Of a stretch of DNA of 64,000 nt, positions 32,834 through 40,694 are shown in pieces. The notes beneath the pieces were generated by a model that did not search any database, had not been told where the DNA came from, and was given only the letters and a program-made list of their open reading frames with translations. How positions within the stretch are numbered: position 1 is the first letter of the stretch; each line of letters begins with the position of its first letter. Source of the DNA: SVTX01 sp045660325 (lineage in GTDB: Bacteria; Bacillota; Clostridia; Oscillospirales; CAG-272). The stretch spans positions 82,528 through 146,527 of the forward strand of contig JAZRDO010000023.1 of assembly GCA_045660325.1 (NCBI GenBank), read 5' to 3'. Position numbers and translations under genes: made by a program.

Positions 32834-33703
32834 TTATCTTGATTTGCTCTGCCATCTCGTGCTCGCACCGCAGGGGAGAACGAGTCCCGACTGAGACACC
32901 TTGAGTCCAAGCTCGCCCGCCTCGGTGTAGCCGCCGTATCTTGACGTAACCTTAAGGTCAACTATGTAGCCCATAGTCATAGGAGAAAGGCCCGTCGTAT
33001 AGGAGTTTACAAGGAAGAAGAGGGGCTCGTCGGAGAGCACACGGGATACGAGAGTGATAAGCTCGTCAATATTGTCCTCAAGCTTCCATACCTCGCCGTT
33101 AGGTCCGCGTCCGTAGGACGGAGGGTCCATAATAATGCCGTCGTATTTGTTTCCGCGACGGATCTCGCGCTCAACGAACTTTTTACAGTCGTCAACGATA
33201 TATCTTATAGGCGCGTCGGCAAGTCCGCACAGCTGCGCGTTTTCCTTAGCCATCGCCACCATTCCCTTCGATGCGTCAACGTGAACGACCTGCGCGCCTG
33301 CCTTTGCCGCCGCCATAGTCGCACCGCCCGTATATGCAAAGAGATTTAATACCTTAATAGGTCTGTCTGCATTCTTTATAAGACCCGAAAACCAATCCCA
33401 GTTAGCCGCCTGCTCGGGGAAAAGTCCCGTGTGCTTGAAGCCCATGGGCTTGATTCTGAAATTGAGGTCGCCGTATCCTACGGTCCACTGCTCGGGCATC
33501 TTGCTCTTTACCCAGCCGCCGCCACCGCCTGAGGAACGGCGATAGATACCGTCAGCCTTATTCCAAAGAGGGTGTTCCTTTGTATTCTTCCAAATTATCT
33601 GCGGGTCGGGGCGCACCAATATATATTTTCCCCATCTTTCAAGTCTCTCGCCGTCAGATGCGTCGAGAAGCTCATATTCTTTCCAATTTTCACTGAAGTA
33701 CAT
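32834..33703 (-). CDS. Class I SAM methyltransferase, RlmI/RlmK-like (likely 23S rRNA)
   Basis: The 289-residue protein has an N-terminal beta-rich half, a SAM motif VLNLFAYTGGATMAAAKAGA, the acidic residue VVHVDASKGMV, and the catalytic MDPPSYGRGPNGEVW. The DPPSYG loop is typical of base methyltransferases that act on rRNA, as in RlmI and RlmK. The exact target cannot be told. It lies 23 bases before ecfA1 and is probably in one transcript with ruvC upstream. An AAGGAG site precedes the ATG. Confidence 0.82.
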   Translation of the reverse strand: MYFSENWKEYELLDASDGERLERWGKYILVRPDPQIIWKNTKEHPLWNKADGIYRRSSGGGGGWVKSKMPEQWTVGYGDLNFRIKPMGFKHTGLFPEQAANWDWFSGLIKNADRPIKVLNLFAYTGGATMAAAKAGAQVVHVDASKGMVAMAKENAQLCGLADAPIRYIVDDCKKFVEREIRRGNKYDGIIMDPPSYGRGPNGEVWKLEDNIDELITLVSRVLSDEPLFFLVNSYTTGLSPMTMGYIVDLKVTSRYGGYTEAGELGLKVSQSGLVLPCGASTRWQSKSR

Positions 33704-33726
33704 ATATTTTCTCCTTATTGTTTACC

Positions 33727-34224
33727 TTATTTTCCTAAATATTTAGAGAGCCTTGAGCAGCCCGCGTGTCCGTGGCACATAGCGATCGCGAGCGCATCTG
33801 CGGTGTCGTCGGGCTTCGGCGGATTTTTAAGTCCGAGCATTGAGGTAACCATCGTAATTACCTGCTTCTTCTCAGCTCGTCCGTAGCCTACGACCGCCTG
33901 CTTTACCTGAAGAGGCGTGTACTCGAATATCTCAACGCCGCGAAGCTGAGCGCTCATCAAGATAACTCCCCTTGCCTGCGCTACCATAATCGCCGTCTTC
34001 GAGTTTGTGTTAAAGAACAGCTCCTCGACCGCCATCTGCTCGGGCTTATATTTATCTATTATTTCATTCATACCGCGATATATTTCCGCAAGTCGCAAAT
34101 TCGGATCCATTCCCGCGGGGGTCTGAATAGAGCCGAAGCCTATCGGACGGAACCTGTTATTCGCGTATTCCACAACGCCCCATCCGACGATCGCGTATCC
34201 GGGGTCAATTCCGAGTATTATCAT
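33727..34224 (-). CDS. ruvC: Crossover junction endodeoxyribonuclease RuvC
   Basis: The 165-residue nuclease resolves Holliday junctions. The acidic active-site residues are in IILGIDPGYAIVG (Asp), MAVEELFFNTN (Glu), and KPDDTADALAIAMCH (Asp pair). Length is normal. It heads the long minus-strand cluster. Its partners ruvA and ruvB are on the opposite strand, in the divergent operon across the same promoter region. An AAGAGAG site precedes the ATG. Confidence 0.96.
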   Translation of the reverse strand: MIILGIDPGYAIVGWGVVEYANNRFRPIGFGSIQTPAGMDPNLRLAEIYRGMNEIIDKYKPEQMAVEELFFNTNSKTAIMVAQARGVILMSAQLRGVEIFEYTPLQVKQAVVGYGRAEKKQVITMVTSMLGLKNPPKPDDTADALAIAMCHGHAGCSRLSKYLGK

Positions 34225-34283
34225 TTATGCTCTCTTTTCGTGTAAATTTATTTTTTCGCATAGTTTCCCATTATCATCTATTC

Positions 34284-34312
34284 ATTATAACATAAACTTA
34301 CCTTAATGTCAA
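34284..34312 (-). promoter_or_regulatory. Promoter of the ruvC-ecf-clp-ylmC cluster
   Basis: The minus strand has TTGACA (34307-34312), a 17-base spacer and TATAAT (34284-34289), 60 bases before ruvC. It is a consensus sigma-A promoter. Confidence 0.85.
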
Positions 34313-34366
34313 ATATATATTTAATATTTATTTATAAATAATTATTAAGTTTTAGTGAAATTATAG

Positions 34367-34395
34367 TTTACATTTCGCGAGCCTTGTGTTATAAT
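34367..34395 (+). promoter_or_regulatory. Promoter of the DUF951-yfhO-ruvAB operon
   Basis: TTTACA (34367-34372), a 17-base spacer and TATAAT (34390-34395), divergent from the ruvC promoter 55 bases away. Confidence 0.85.
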
Positions 34396-34445
34396 AAAAG
34401 AGTATATAATCGGAGTATTATATCCGAAATCAGACGGAGGATAAA

Positions 34446-34640
34446 ATGGACATTCCAAAGCTTAACGTAGGCGATATTTTAAAACTGAAAAAGCAACATC
34501 CCTGCGGCGGCGACGAGTTCAAAATTCTCCGTGTGGGAAGCGACGTGCGGATCGTGTGTACGAATTGCTCTCGCGATATGACGCTTGACAGGATCAAGCT
34601 TGAAAAGGCAATAAAGAAAATCATCACGACAAACGGTTGA
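34446..34640 (+). CDS. DUF951 family small protein
   Basis: The 64-residue protein matches DUF951: the N-terminal LNVGDILKLKKQHPCGGDEF, then LRVGSDVRIVCTNCSRDM. The Cys of HPCG with the CxxC of CTNC suggests a metal site, which is conserved in the family. Function is unknown. In Streptococcus and Clostridia it lies near DNA-segregation and translation genes. A GGAGG site precedes the ATG. It leads the yfhO-ruvA-ruvB operon. Confidence 0.88.
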   Translation: MDIPKLNVGDILKLKKQHPCGGDEFKILRVGSDVRIVCTNCSRDMTLDRIKLEKAIKKIITTNG

Positions 34641-34656
34641 ATATAAAGGACAAAAA

Positions 34657-37600
34657 ATGAACGAAAGCATACTTAACAACGAGCTGCTCGATACAAATCC
34701 GAGCCCTAAAAAGAAAAACGCGTTTATCTCAGCGCTTGCGCGTTTTTATAAAAAATACAATTTTATGATTTTCGCAGGGCTTATCCCCGCGACAATATTC
34801 TTTATTATTTATGTTGCGCGCCTTATCCATCCCTTTGGTAACGGCACGGTTCTCGTGCTTGACTTAAACGCCCAGTACGCGTACTTCTTCGAATACCTTC
34901 GCGAGGCGATAACGGGCGGAGATCTCAGCCTTATCTATACGTGGGAACGAGCGCTCGGCGGCGAATTTATGGGTCTTTACGCCTACTATCTTGCCAGCCC
35001 CCTCTCTTATATCGTATGCCTCTTCCCCAAGGAAAATATGCAGGACGCGATATTTGTACTCTACCTCATCAAGTCCGCACTTTGCGGCGTAACGATGAGC
35101 TACTACCTCTATAAAACGTCCATAAAGATCGAGAAGCTTTCCATAATCGCCTTCTCCACCCTCTACGCGACAATGTCCTACGTCATTGTTCACATGAACA
35201 ACATAATGTGGATCGACGCGGTAATTCTTCTCCCGCTCGTTATACTCGGCGTTGAGCAGCTTATAAAATACGGCAAGTACAAGCTCTATATCGTGACCCT
35301 TGCGCTCACGATGATAAGCAACTACTATATCGGTTATATGGTGTGCATATTCGTAGCAATGTATTATTTCTACTATATGCTCGCATATTCCGACAGAAAC
35401 AACCCCTGTCTTGAAAAGAATCATTTCATAAAGTCCTTTGTAAGAATATTCACGTATTCACTCATAGGCGTTGCTATCGCGGCGTTTATGATACTTGGAG
35501 CCTACTACTCGTTAGGACTCGGTAAGAGCGACTTCTCTTCCCCCAACTGGAAGGACGTAAAGCTCAATTACGATATTCTTGACGTTCTCTACAAGCTCCT
35601 CCCCGCATCATTCGATACGGTTGAGCCCTCGGGCTTCCCCTTCATCTACTGCGGCGTTCTTACGCTTATTCTCGTGCCCGCATACTTTATGTCAAAGAAG
35701 TTTACAGTAAGAGAGCGCGTATTCTCGGCAATCCTTATCGTACTCCTTATGCTCGGCTTCCTTGTAAGCACGTTCGACCTTATCTGGCACGGCTTCCAGA
35801 GACCTAACTGGCTCAACTGCCGCTTCAGCTTCGTGCTTTGCTTCTTCCTGCTTACGTTAGCGTACAGAGTTTACACAAAGCTAGATAAGATCGCCGGCCG
35901 AAATTTCATTATTTCCTCGGCATTCATCATAGGCTTTGCCCTCGTGCTTGAAAAGATCGCTGAGAATCTCGTCAAGGAAAATAAGTTTTTCGTAGTAGAT
36001 CCTTACGCGACCGTGCTTATGACGGTTGTTTGCGTTGTCGTATATCTTACGCTTCTCGCCTTCAGAAAATCGGGCAAAAATAAGGAAATTATAACCGCCA
36101 TTCTTCTCCTGGTTATCTGCGGAGAAACGTTGATCTCGGGCATTTCCGAAACCAAGGACCTTGACAGCGACGTAGGATTTTCAAAGTACGACAAGTATTC
36201 CCAGCACATCTCCCTGATGATGCCCATTACCGACACTATAAATTATTACGACGGCGGCTTCTTCAGAGCCGAATCGGTGATCCACAGAAAGCCCAACGAC
36301 AATATGGCAATAAACCTCAAGGGCTTGTCCAACTCCACCTCCTCGCTCAACGCCGAAACGATATACTTCCTTCGTATGATGGGATACGCGTCAAAATCCA
36401 ACTGGTCAAAATATATGGGCGCTAACCCCGTGAGCGACTCCCTGCTCGGTGTAAAATATATTATTTCCCCGAGAAACTACGACGATATATACGGCGAGCC
36501 GATATACACGGTTGAGGAATTTGCAAAGCTCAACGGTATGACGGTTGAGGAGCTTATAAAGGAAACAAACGCCGACAACTCCTCGGGCGAGAAATATCAC
36601 GGCACGAACGCGAGCGATTACGTGGTATACAAAAACCCCTTCGCGCTCTCGCTTGCATTCCTCTCCGCAGGAGCGATTCCCGACGATATGATGAAGGAAT
36701 TCAATATCGAAATTGCGGAAACCAACTCCAACTATGACAAGTATTACAACGATTCGGGCTATACTCTCGTATTCGAGAGAATAAATCACATGATATCCGC
36801 CATTCTCGGCAGAGAAACGAGCGTGTTCATGCCTGCCGAACAGCTGGGTCAGCCCTCTATGAGCGGCCTTAAGCACAACGTTTCAGGCAAGGGTACGCAC
36901 GACAGATACACCTTTATCGAGGGTGAGGGTACGCTCACGTTCAACTATAAGGTTCCCACGAACACCCGCCTCTTCCTCCAGCTCCCCGCGTACTATACGC
37001 GAGAAATGAGAATCGTTTCCTCAACGACTGCAATAATTGACAATACCACGACGGTTCAGGGCAATGAAACAAACCGCGTCATTGAGCTTGGCGAGGTGAT
37101 CTCCGACGAGGAATATGCGGATTACTCCTTCACGATCCTCTTCTCAAAGGCTGCCGATGACGACGAATTCTACGTAAGCATCAACGATTCCTATATCTAC
37201 TATATCGATCATGAAGCCTTCAAGTCATCCTTTACCGAGATGCAGAAGGGACAGCTTATTATCGACACCGACTATAAGGATCACGACATCAAGGGTACTA
37301 TGGTGACCGAAAAGACAAACCAGATGGTTACCACGACCATTCCCTACGATAGCGGCTGGAAGGTATACGTTGACGGCAAGGCGGTAGACTCCTATAAGGT
37401 CGCAAACGCGCTTCTCGCCTTTGATATCACGGACGCGGGCAACCACGAAATAAGATTCGTTTATGCCCCCACGGCGCTCGTTCTCGGTATTGCGATCTCC
37501 ATCGCCGCGACGATAATCTTTGTTCTCTTAATAGTATTTGAAAAGACGCTCCGAAGAATAAGACCCATCCGTTCCCTCTACCTTATCGACACGGATTATG

Positions 37601-37761
37601 TCGGCGACGATATTCCTATGGATGATATAGACGACGAAGAAATACCCGACGATCGCGGAGTATTCAGCTTAAAATACAACAGAAAAAAGAATCTCAACGA
37701 GCCCACAGAGCAGGTTAAAAGACCTGTTGGCACAAAGCCCCCGAAGAAAAAGAAAAAATAA
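34657..37761 (+). CDS. YfhO family membrane protein (GT-C-like glycosyltransferase)
   Basis: The 1034-residue protein has an N-terminal membrane segment at about 37-55, the family hallmark PFGNGTVLVLDLNAQYAYFFE at about 60-82, then about ten further membrane segments to residue 510, a large extracytoplasmic domain (about 515-950) and a last membrane segment (about 945-970) with an acidic and then Lys-rich cytoplasmic tail. In Bacillus, YfhO helps attach sugars to lipoteichoic acid, and the fold is GT-C-like. The Asp of DLNAQ fits a catalytic base. An AAAGGA site precedes the ATG. It lies 16 bases after DUF951 and 19 before ruvA, so it is in one operon with them. Confidence 0.9.
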   Translation: MNESILNNELLDTNPSPKKKNAFISALARFYKKYNFMIFAGLIPATIFFIIYVARLIHPFGNGTVLVLDLNAQYAYFFEYLREAITGGDLSLIYTWERALGGEFMGLYAYYLASPLSYIVCLFPKENMQDAIFVLYLIKSALCGVTMSYYLYKTSIKIEKLSIIAFSTLYATMSYVIVHMNNIMWIDAVILLPLVILGVEQLIKYGKYKLYIVTLALTMISNYYIGYMVCIFVAMYYFYYMLAYSDRNNPCLEKNHFIKSFVRIFTYSLIGVAIAAFMILGAYYSLGLGKSDFSSPNWKDVKLNYDILDVLYKLLPASFDTVEPSGFPFIYCGVLTLILVPAYFMSKKFTVRERVFSAILIVLLMLGFLVSTFDLIWHGFQRPNWLNCRFSFVLCFFLLTLAYRVYTKLDKIAGRNFIISSAFIIGFALVLEKIAENLVKENKFFVVDPYATVLMTVVCVVVYLTLLAFRKSGKNKEIITAILLLVICGETLISGISETKDLDSDVGFSKYDKYSQHISLMMPITDTINYYDGGFFRAESVIHRKPNDNMAINLKGLSNSTSSLNAETIYFLRMMGYASKSNWSKYMGANPVSDSLLGVKYIISPRNYDDIYGEPIYTVEEFAKLNGMTVEELIKETNADNSSGEKYHGTNASDYVVYKNPFALSLAFLSAGAIPDDMMKEFNIEIAETNSNYDKYYNDSGYTLVFERINHMISAILGRETSVFMPAEQLGQPSMSGLKHNVSGKGTHDRYTFIEGEGTLTFNYKVPTNTRLFLQLPAYYTREMRIVSSTTAIIDNTTTVQGNETNRVIELGEVISDEEYADYSFTILFSKAADDDEFYVSINDSYIYYIDHEAFKSSFTEMQKGQLIIDTDYKDHDIKGTMVTEKTNQMVTTTIPYDSGWKVYVDGKAVDSYKVANALLAFDITDAGNHEIRFVYAPTALVLGIAISIAATIIFVLLIVFEKTLRRIRPIRSLYLIDTDYVGDDIPMDDIDDEEIPDDRGVFSLKYNRKKNLNEPTEQVKRPVGTKPPKKKKK

Positions 37762-37780
37762 TTTTTAAAGGTAAATTAAA

Positions 37781-38410
37781 ATGTTTTATTATATCAGCGG
37801 AACGCTTGCATACGCTACGCCCAATTTCGCGGTCATTGACGCAGGCGGCGTAGGATACAAAATGACAATCAGCCAGAACACCTTCGCGGCTCTTCCGCGA
37901 AGTGCTTCGGGCGCGCCCGTAAATGCAAAGCTTTATTCCTATATGGCAGTGCGCGAGGACGGTATCGAGCTCTTTGGATTCATCTCGGAAACCGAGCTTT
38001 CCTCCTTCAAGATGCTTCTCTCGGTTTCGGGCGTAGGTCCTAAGGCTGCTATATCCATTCTCTCGCTCCTCACACCCGAAAAGTTTGCTTTGGCAGTTTG
38101 CACCGAGGACAGAAAGACTATCTCAAAGGCAAACGGCATAGGCCCTAAGACCGCCGCAAGAATCATTCTCGAGCTCAAGGACAAGCTTGTAAAGGAAAAC
38201 AATATCGACACAACGCTTGCCGAGGGCATCACACAGTCGGGCGCATCACACACCGTAACTATGAGCGGCAAGCTCACAGAGGCGCAGGATGCACTTATGG
38301 TGCTCGGCTACACAAGAAGCGAGGCACAGGCGGCTCTCCGCGGAATCGACACCGAAAAGTACGATCTCGAGGGCATAATCAAGCAGGCGCTCAAGCAGCT
38401 TATGAAATAA
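37781..38410 (+). CDS. ruvA: Holliday junction branch migration protein RuvA
   Basis: The 209-residue protein has the N-terminal OB-fold (MFYYISGTLAYATPNFAVID), two helix-hairpin-helix segments (LLSVSGVGPKAAISIL and KANGIGPKTAARIILELKDKL) and the flexible C-terminal domain III (EAQDALMVLGYTRSEAQAAL) that contacts RuvB. It binds four-way junctions as a tetramer and loads RuvB. It lies 12 bases before ruvB. Confidence 0.96.
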   Translation: MFYYISGTLAYATPNFAVIDAGGVGYKMTISQNTFAALPRSASGAPVNAKLYSYMAVREDGIELFGFISETELSSFKMLLSVSGVGPKAAISILSLLTPEKFALAVCTEDRKTISKANGIGPKTAARIILELKDKLVKENNIDTTLAEGITQSGASHTVTMSGKLTEAQDALMVLGYTRSEAQAALRGIDTEKYDLEGIIKQALKQLMK

Positions 38411-38422
38411 GGAGATACACGG

Positions 38423-39487
38423 ATGATAAACGAACAGGAATTTGAATTTGATTTTGAAAACCGAATAGTATCTACAAGCTATGTAAACGAGGACGTTGAG
38501 ACCGAGGTATCCCTCCGCCCCAAAACCCTTGAAGACTATATCGGTCAGGACAAAGCGAAGGAAAATCTCAAAATCTACATTGATGCGGCAAAGCTCCGCG
38601 GCGAATCCCTTGACCACGTGCTTCTCTATGGCCCTCCCGGTCTCGGTAAAACGACTCTCTCCAACATTATCGCAACCGAAATGGGCGTAAACATAAGAGT
38701 AACCTCGGGCCCCGCAATTGAAAAGCAGGGCGATCTCGCAGCGCTCCTTACCAATCTCTCCGAGGGAGACGTTCTCTTTATCGACGAGATACACCGTCTC
38801 AACCGCTCGGTCGAGGAAATTCTCTACCCCGCTATGGAGGACTACGCACTCGACATCATTATCGGTAAGGGTCCCTCGGCACGAAGCATCCGAATCGACC
38901 TTCCGAGATTCACTCTTATCGGCGCGACAACGAGAGCGGGTCAGCTCACAACACCTCTGCGCGACCGCTTTGGCGTGGTATTGAAGCTTGAGCTCTACAC
39001 CCCTGAGCAGCTTGCAACCATCGTTACAAGAAGCGCGGGAATCTTAGGCATCGAAATAAACAAAAACGGCGCATATGAAATAGCATCCCGTTCGCGCGGA
39101 ACACCCCGAATCGCAAACCGACTTCTCAAGCGCGTGCGTGACTTCGCACAGGTAATGGGTAAGGATATTATCGATGAAGAGATCGCATCCTATGCTCTCG
39201 GCAAGCTTGATATTGACGAGCTCGGACTTGATGCGACCGACAGAAGAATGCTTGAAACCATCATCCGCTTCTATGACGGCGGCCCCGTTGGTCTTGACAC
39301 TCTCGCGGCTACGATCGGCGAGGAGGCAATCACTCTTGAGGACGTTTACGAGCCCTATCTTATGCAGATCGGCTTCCTCTCAAGAACACCCCGAGGCAGA
39401 TGCGTAACGAGACTTGCTTACGAGCATCTTGGTCTTTCTCAAAGAAAAGAAGACTCCCAGCTTAATATTTTCAGCGAGGAAAAATAA
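38423..39487 (+). CDS. ruvB: Holliday junction branch migration ATPase RuvB
   Basis: The 354-residue AAA+ motor has Walker A (LYGPPGLGKTTLSN), Walker B (VLFIDEIHRLN), sensor 1 (LIGATTRAG), the Arg finger (PLRDRFG) and the C-terminal winged helix (YEPYLMQIGFLSRTPRGR). It drives branch migration with RuvA. An AAGGAG site precedes the ATG. It is the last gene of its operon. A broken copy of a hairpin-type repeat starts directly after its stop. Confidence 0.97.
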   Translation: MINEQEFEFDFENRIVSTSYVNEDVETEVSLRPKTLEDYIGQDKAKENLKIYIDAAKLRGESLDHVLLYGPPGLGKTTLSNIIATEMGVNIRVTSGPAIEKQGDLAALLTNLSEGDVLFIDEIHRLNRSVEEILYPAMEDYALDIIIGKGPSARSIRIDLPRFTLIGATTRAGQLTTPLRDRFGVVLKLELYTPEQLATIVTRSAGILGIEINKNGAYEIASRSRGTPRIANRLLKRVRDFAQVMGKDIIDEEIASYALGKLDIDELGLDATDRRMLETIIRFYDGGPVGLDTLAATIGEEAITLEDVYEPYLMQIGFLSRTPRGRCVTRLAYEHLGLSQRKEDSQLNIFSEEK

Positions 39488-39489
39488 AT

Positions 39490-39522
39490 AAAAAGGACGG
39501 AAAAGCGGACTTCTCATAAGGA
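39490..39522 (+). repeat. Left copy of an inverted repeat flanking the nucleotidyltransferase segment
   Basis: The segment after the ruvB stop, AAAAAGGACGGAA then GACTTCTCATAAGGA, is repeated in inverted orientation at 40650-40690 with few differences. Here the second arm of the hairpin that the other copy forms is missing, which suggests a junction at about 39522. Confidence 0.55.
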
Positions 39523-39543
39523 TGCTTGTATCTGTTTTTGTAG

Positions 39544-39565
39544 GGACAGGCGTCCTCGACTGTCC
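39544..39565. repeat. Short dispersed hairpin repeat
   Basis: GGACAG, a 10-base loop and CTGTCC, in the context 'GTAGGGACAGGCGTCCTCGA'. It resembles dispersed intergenic repeats found in gut Clostridia. Confidence 0.35.
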
Positions 39566-39602
39566 GTAAAGGTATAAACTTGATCCGCAGAAAACAAAGA
39601 TT

Positions 39603-39634
39603 CCCCCCGACAGATTTTAACATCTGTCGGGGGG
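39603..39634. terminator. Strong GC-rich terminator
   Basis: A perfect 13-bp stem (39603-39615 with 39622-39634) with a 6-base loop and T-rich sequence to the right. It can end the nucleotidyltransferase transcript on the minus strand or ruvAB on the plus strand. Confidence 0.75.
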
Positions 39635-39666
39635 TGTTTTATTCTGTTAGATAAATTGGAATTTGT

Positions 39667-40326
39667 TTAATTGTTTTCGGAAATCCATTTCTTTGCCCAA
39701 GCAAACAACGTTTCGGACATCAATTTAAAATCTACCGTTCCGCCATTTTTCAAATTCATAAAGGTCTGCACAATTACCCGTTCATCGGAAGGCACGACAA
39801 AAAGCAGATCCTTTTGATGCCTGATATAGTTTCCGGTTTGCCTGAAAGAAATTGCCTGTACGACGAAAGATGCGGATTTATATAATCCTTTCAAAACATC
39901 CTCACTCTTTTCGTGCAGCATATTGTGAACACAGCCGTGATAAATATTGCAAGCACCGATTTTGATGGCTCTATCGACAGCACTTTCGTCAACCATAGCC
40001 AACACCTCCTCAAGACTTCCCTTGATCGGCGTTGTGTCATGGCAAAATTGGAATAGGTCTGATGGCTCCCAATTCAAAATTTCGCGCTTACCCGACAGAA
40101 AACCGCAGATCAATTCCCTGTAAGACAAGGTGTCCAGCATATCATTATAAGTTTTGATATCAACGGCAGACAATTCATCAAGTATCACAACAACGTCAAT
40201 GTCGCTTGTTGGGGTAGCTTCGCCACGACCATAACTACCTTGCAGACCAACAAACCATACACGGTCTACAAAAGTCTCATGTAATGTCTGCAAGAAGCCT
40301 GACATCCAAGCAGTAATATCTACCAT
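39667..40326 (-). CDS. Nucleotidyltransferase-fold protein (aminoglycoside-nucleotidyltransferase-like)
   Basis: The 219-residue protein has the Pol-beta-type nucleotidyltransferase motif GSYGRGEATPTSDIDVVVI, with the Gly-Ser pair and the two metal Asp residues. A roughly 120-residue helical C-terminal half follows. It could adenylylate a small molecule such as an aminoglycoside, or act like a MNT-type antitoxin, but no HEPN partner is adjacent. I placed the start at 40326 (MVDITAW), after GAGGTG. Its codon use is more AT-rich than its neighbours, and it is bracketed by an inverted repeat, so it looks acquired. Confidence 0.7.
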   Translation of the reverse strand: MVDITAWMSGFLQTLHETFVDRVWFVGLQGSYGRGEATPTSDIDVVVILDELSAVDIKTYNDMLDTLSYRELICGFLSGKREILNWEPSDLFQFCHDTTPIKGSLEEVLAMVDESAVDRAIKIGACNIYHGCVHNMLHEKSEDVLKGLYKSASFVVQAISFRQTGNYIRHQKDLLFVVPSDERVIVQTFMNLKNGGTVDFKLMSETLFAWAKKWISENN

Positions 40327-40464
40327 TTTAATCACCTCGTCATATTCTTATTTATCGTAATTTATCGCAAGTTTCGCCTTTGTATTACAAACGCGTCGGG
40401 CAAAGCCCATACCCCTAAAAATACAAGGGCTTTCTTTTGCCTTATTATATCACAAATCGGCCGA

Positions 40465-40670
40465 AAAAGCAAGAGTTATATTCCGACTTCGTCGGAGTGA
40501 TATTATTGCTTCACAATAGTGATATTGAAGCTTTAAGCTTCAGTGTTATTTTATTCGCCTCTAAAACTTGCGAAGCAAATACCACTCGGCGTAAGCCGAA
40601 TAAAACTACGAAGCAATATAACTCGCCACAGGCGAATAAAACTGCGAGACTTCCTTATGAGAAGTCTCGC
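40465..40670. repeat. Array of short hairpins joined by GTGATATT-type linkers
   Basis: The 368-base gap before the exporter genes holds no gene. From about 40481 there are back-to-back short palindromes (CCGACTTCGTCGG, TTGCTTCACAA, GAAGCTTTAAGCTTC, CGGCGTAAGCCG, CGCCACAGGCG), joined by GTGATATT/GTGTTATT in the first half and by the reverse-complement type AATATAAC/AATAAAAC in the second half. The array ends in a strong hairpin (40644-40670). It is a palindromic repeat cluster, not a CRISPR. Confidence 0.6.
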
Positions 40671-40690
40671 AAATTCCGTCCTTTTATTTT
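40644..40690 (-). repeat. Right copy of the inverted repeat, with an intact hairpin (terminator of the exporter operon)
   Basis: On the minus strand GCGAGACTTC, a 7-base loop and GAAGTCTCGC form a perfect 10-bp stem, 25-50 bases after the stop of the 591-residue exporter gene. The adjacent AAAGGACGGAA matches the left copy behind ruvB. Confidence 0.6.
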
Positions 40691-40694
40691 TAAT

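Noticed and set aside
39667..40326. A HEPN/MNT toxin-antitoxin pair
   Set aside because: The nucleotidyltransferase is longer than MNT antitoxins and no HEPN gene is adjacent.
40465..40670. Possible CRISPR array
   Set aside because: The repeated parts are different short palindromes with a common linker. There are no equal repeats with unique spacers, and no cas gene.
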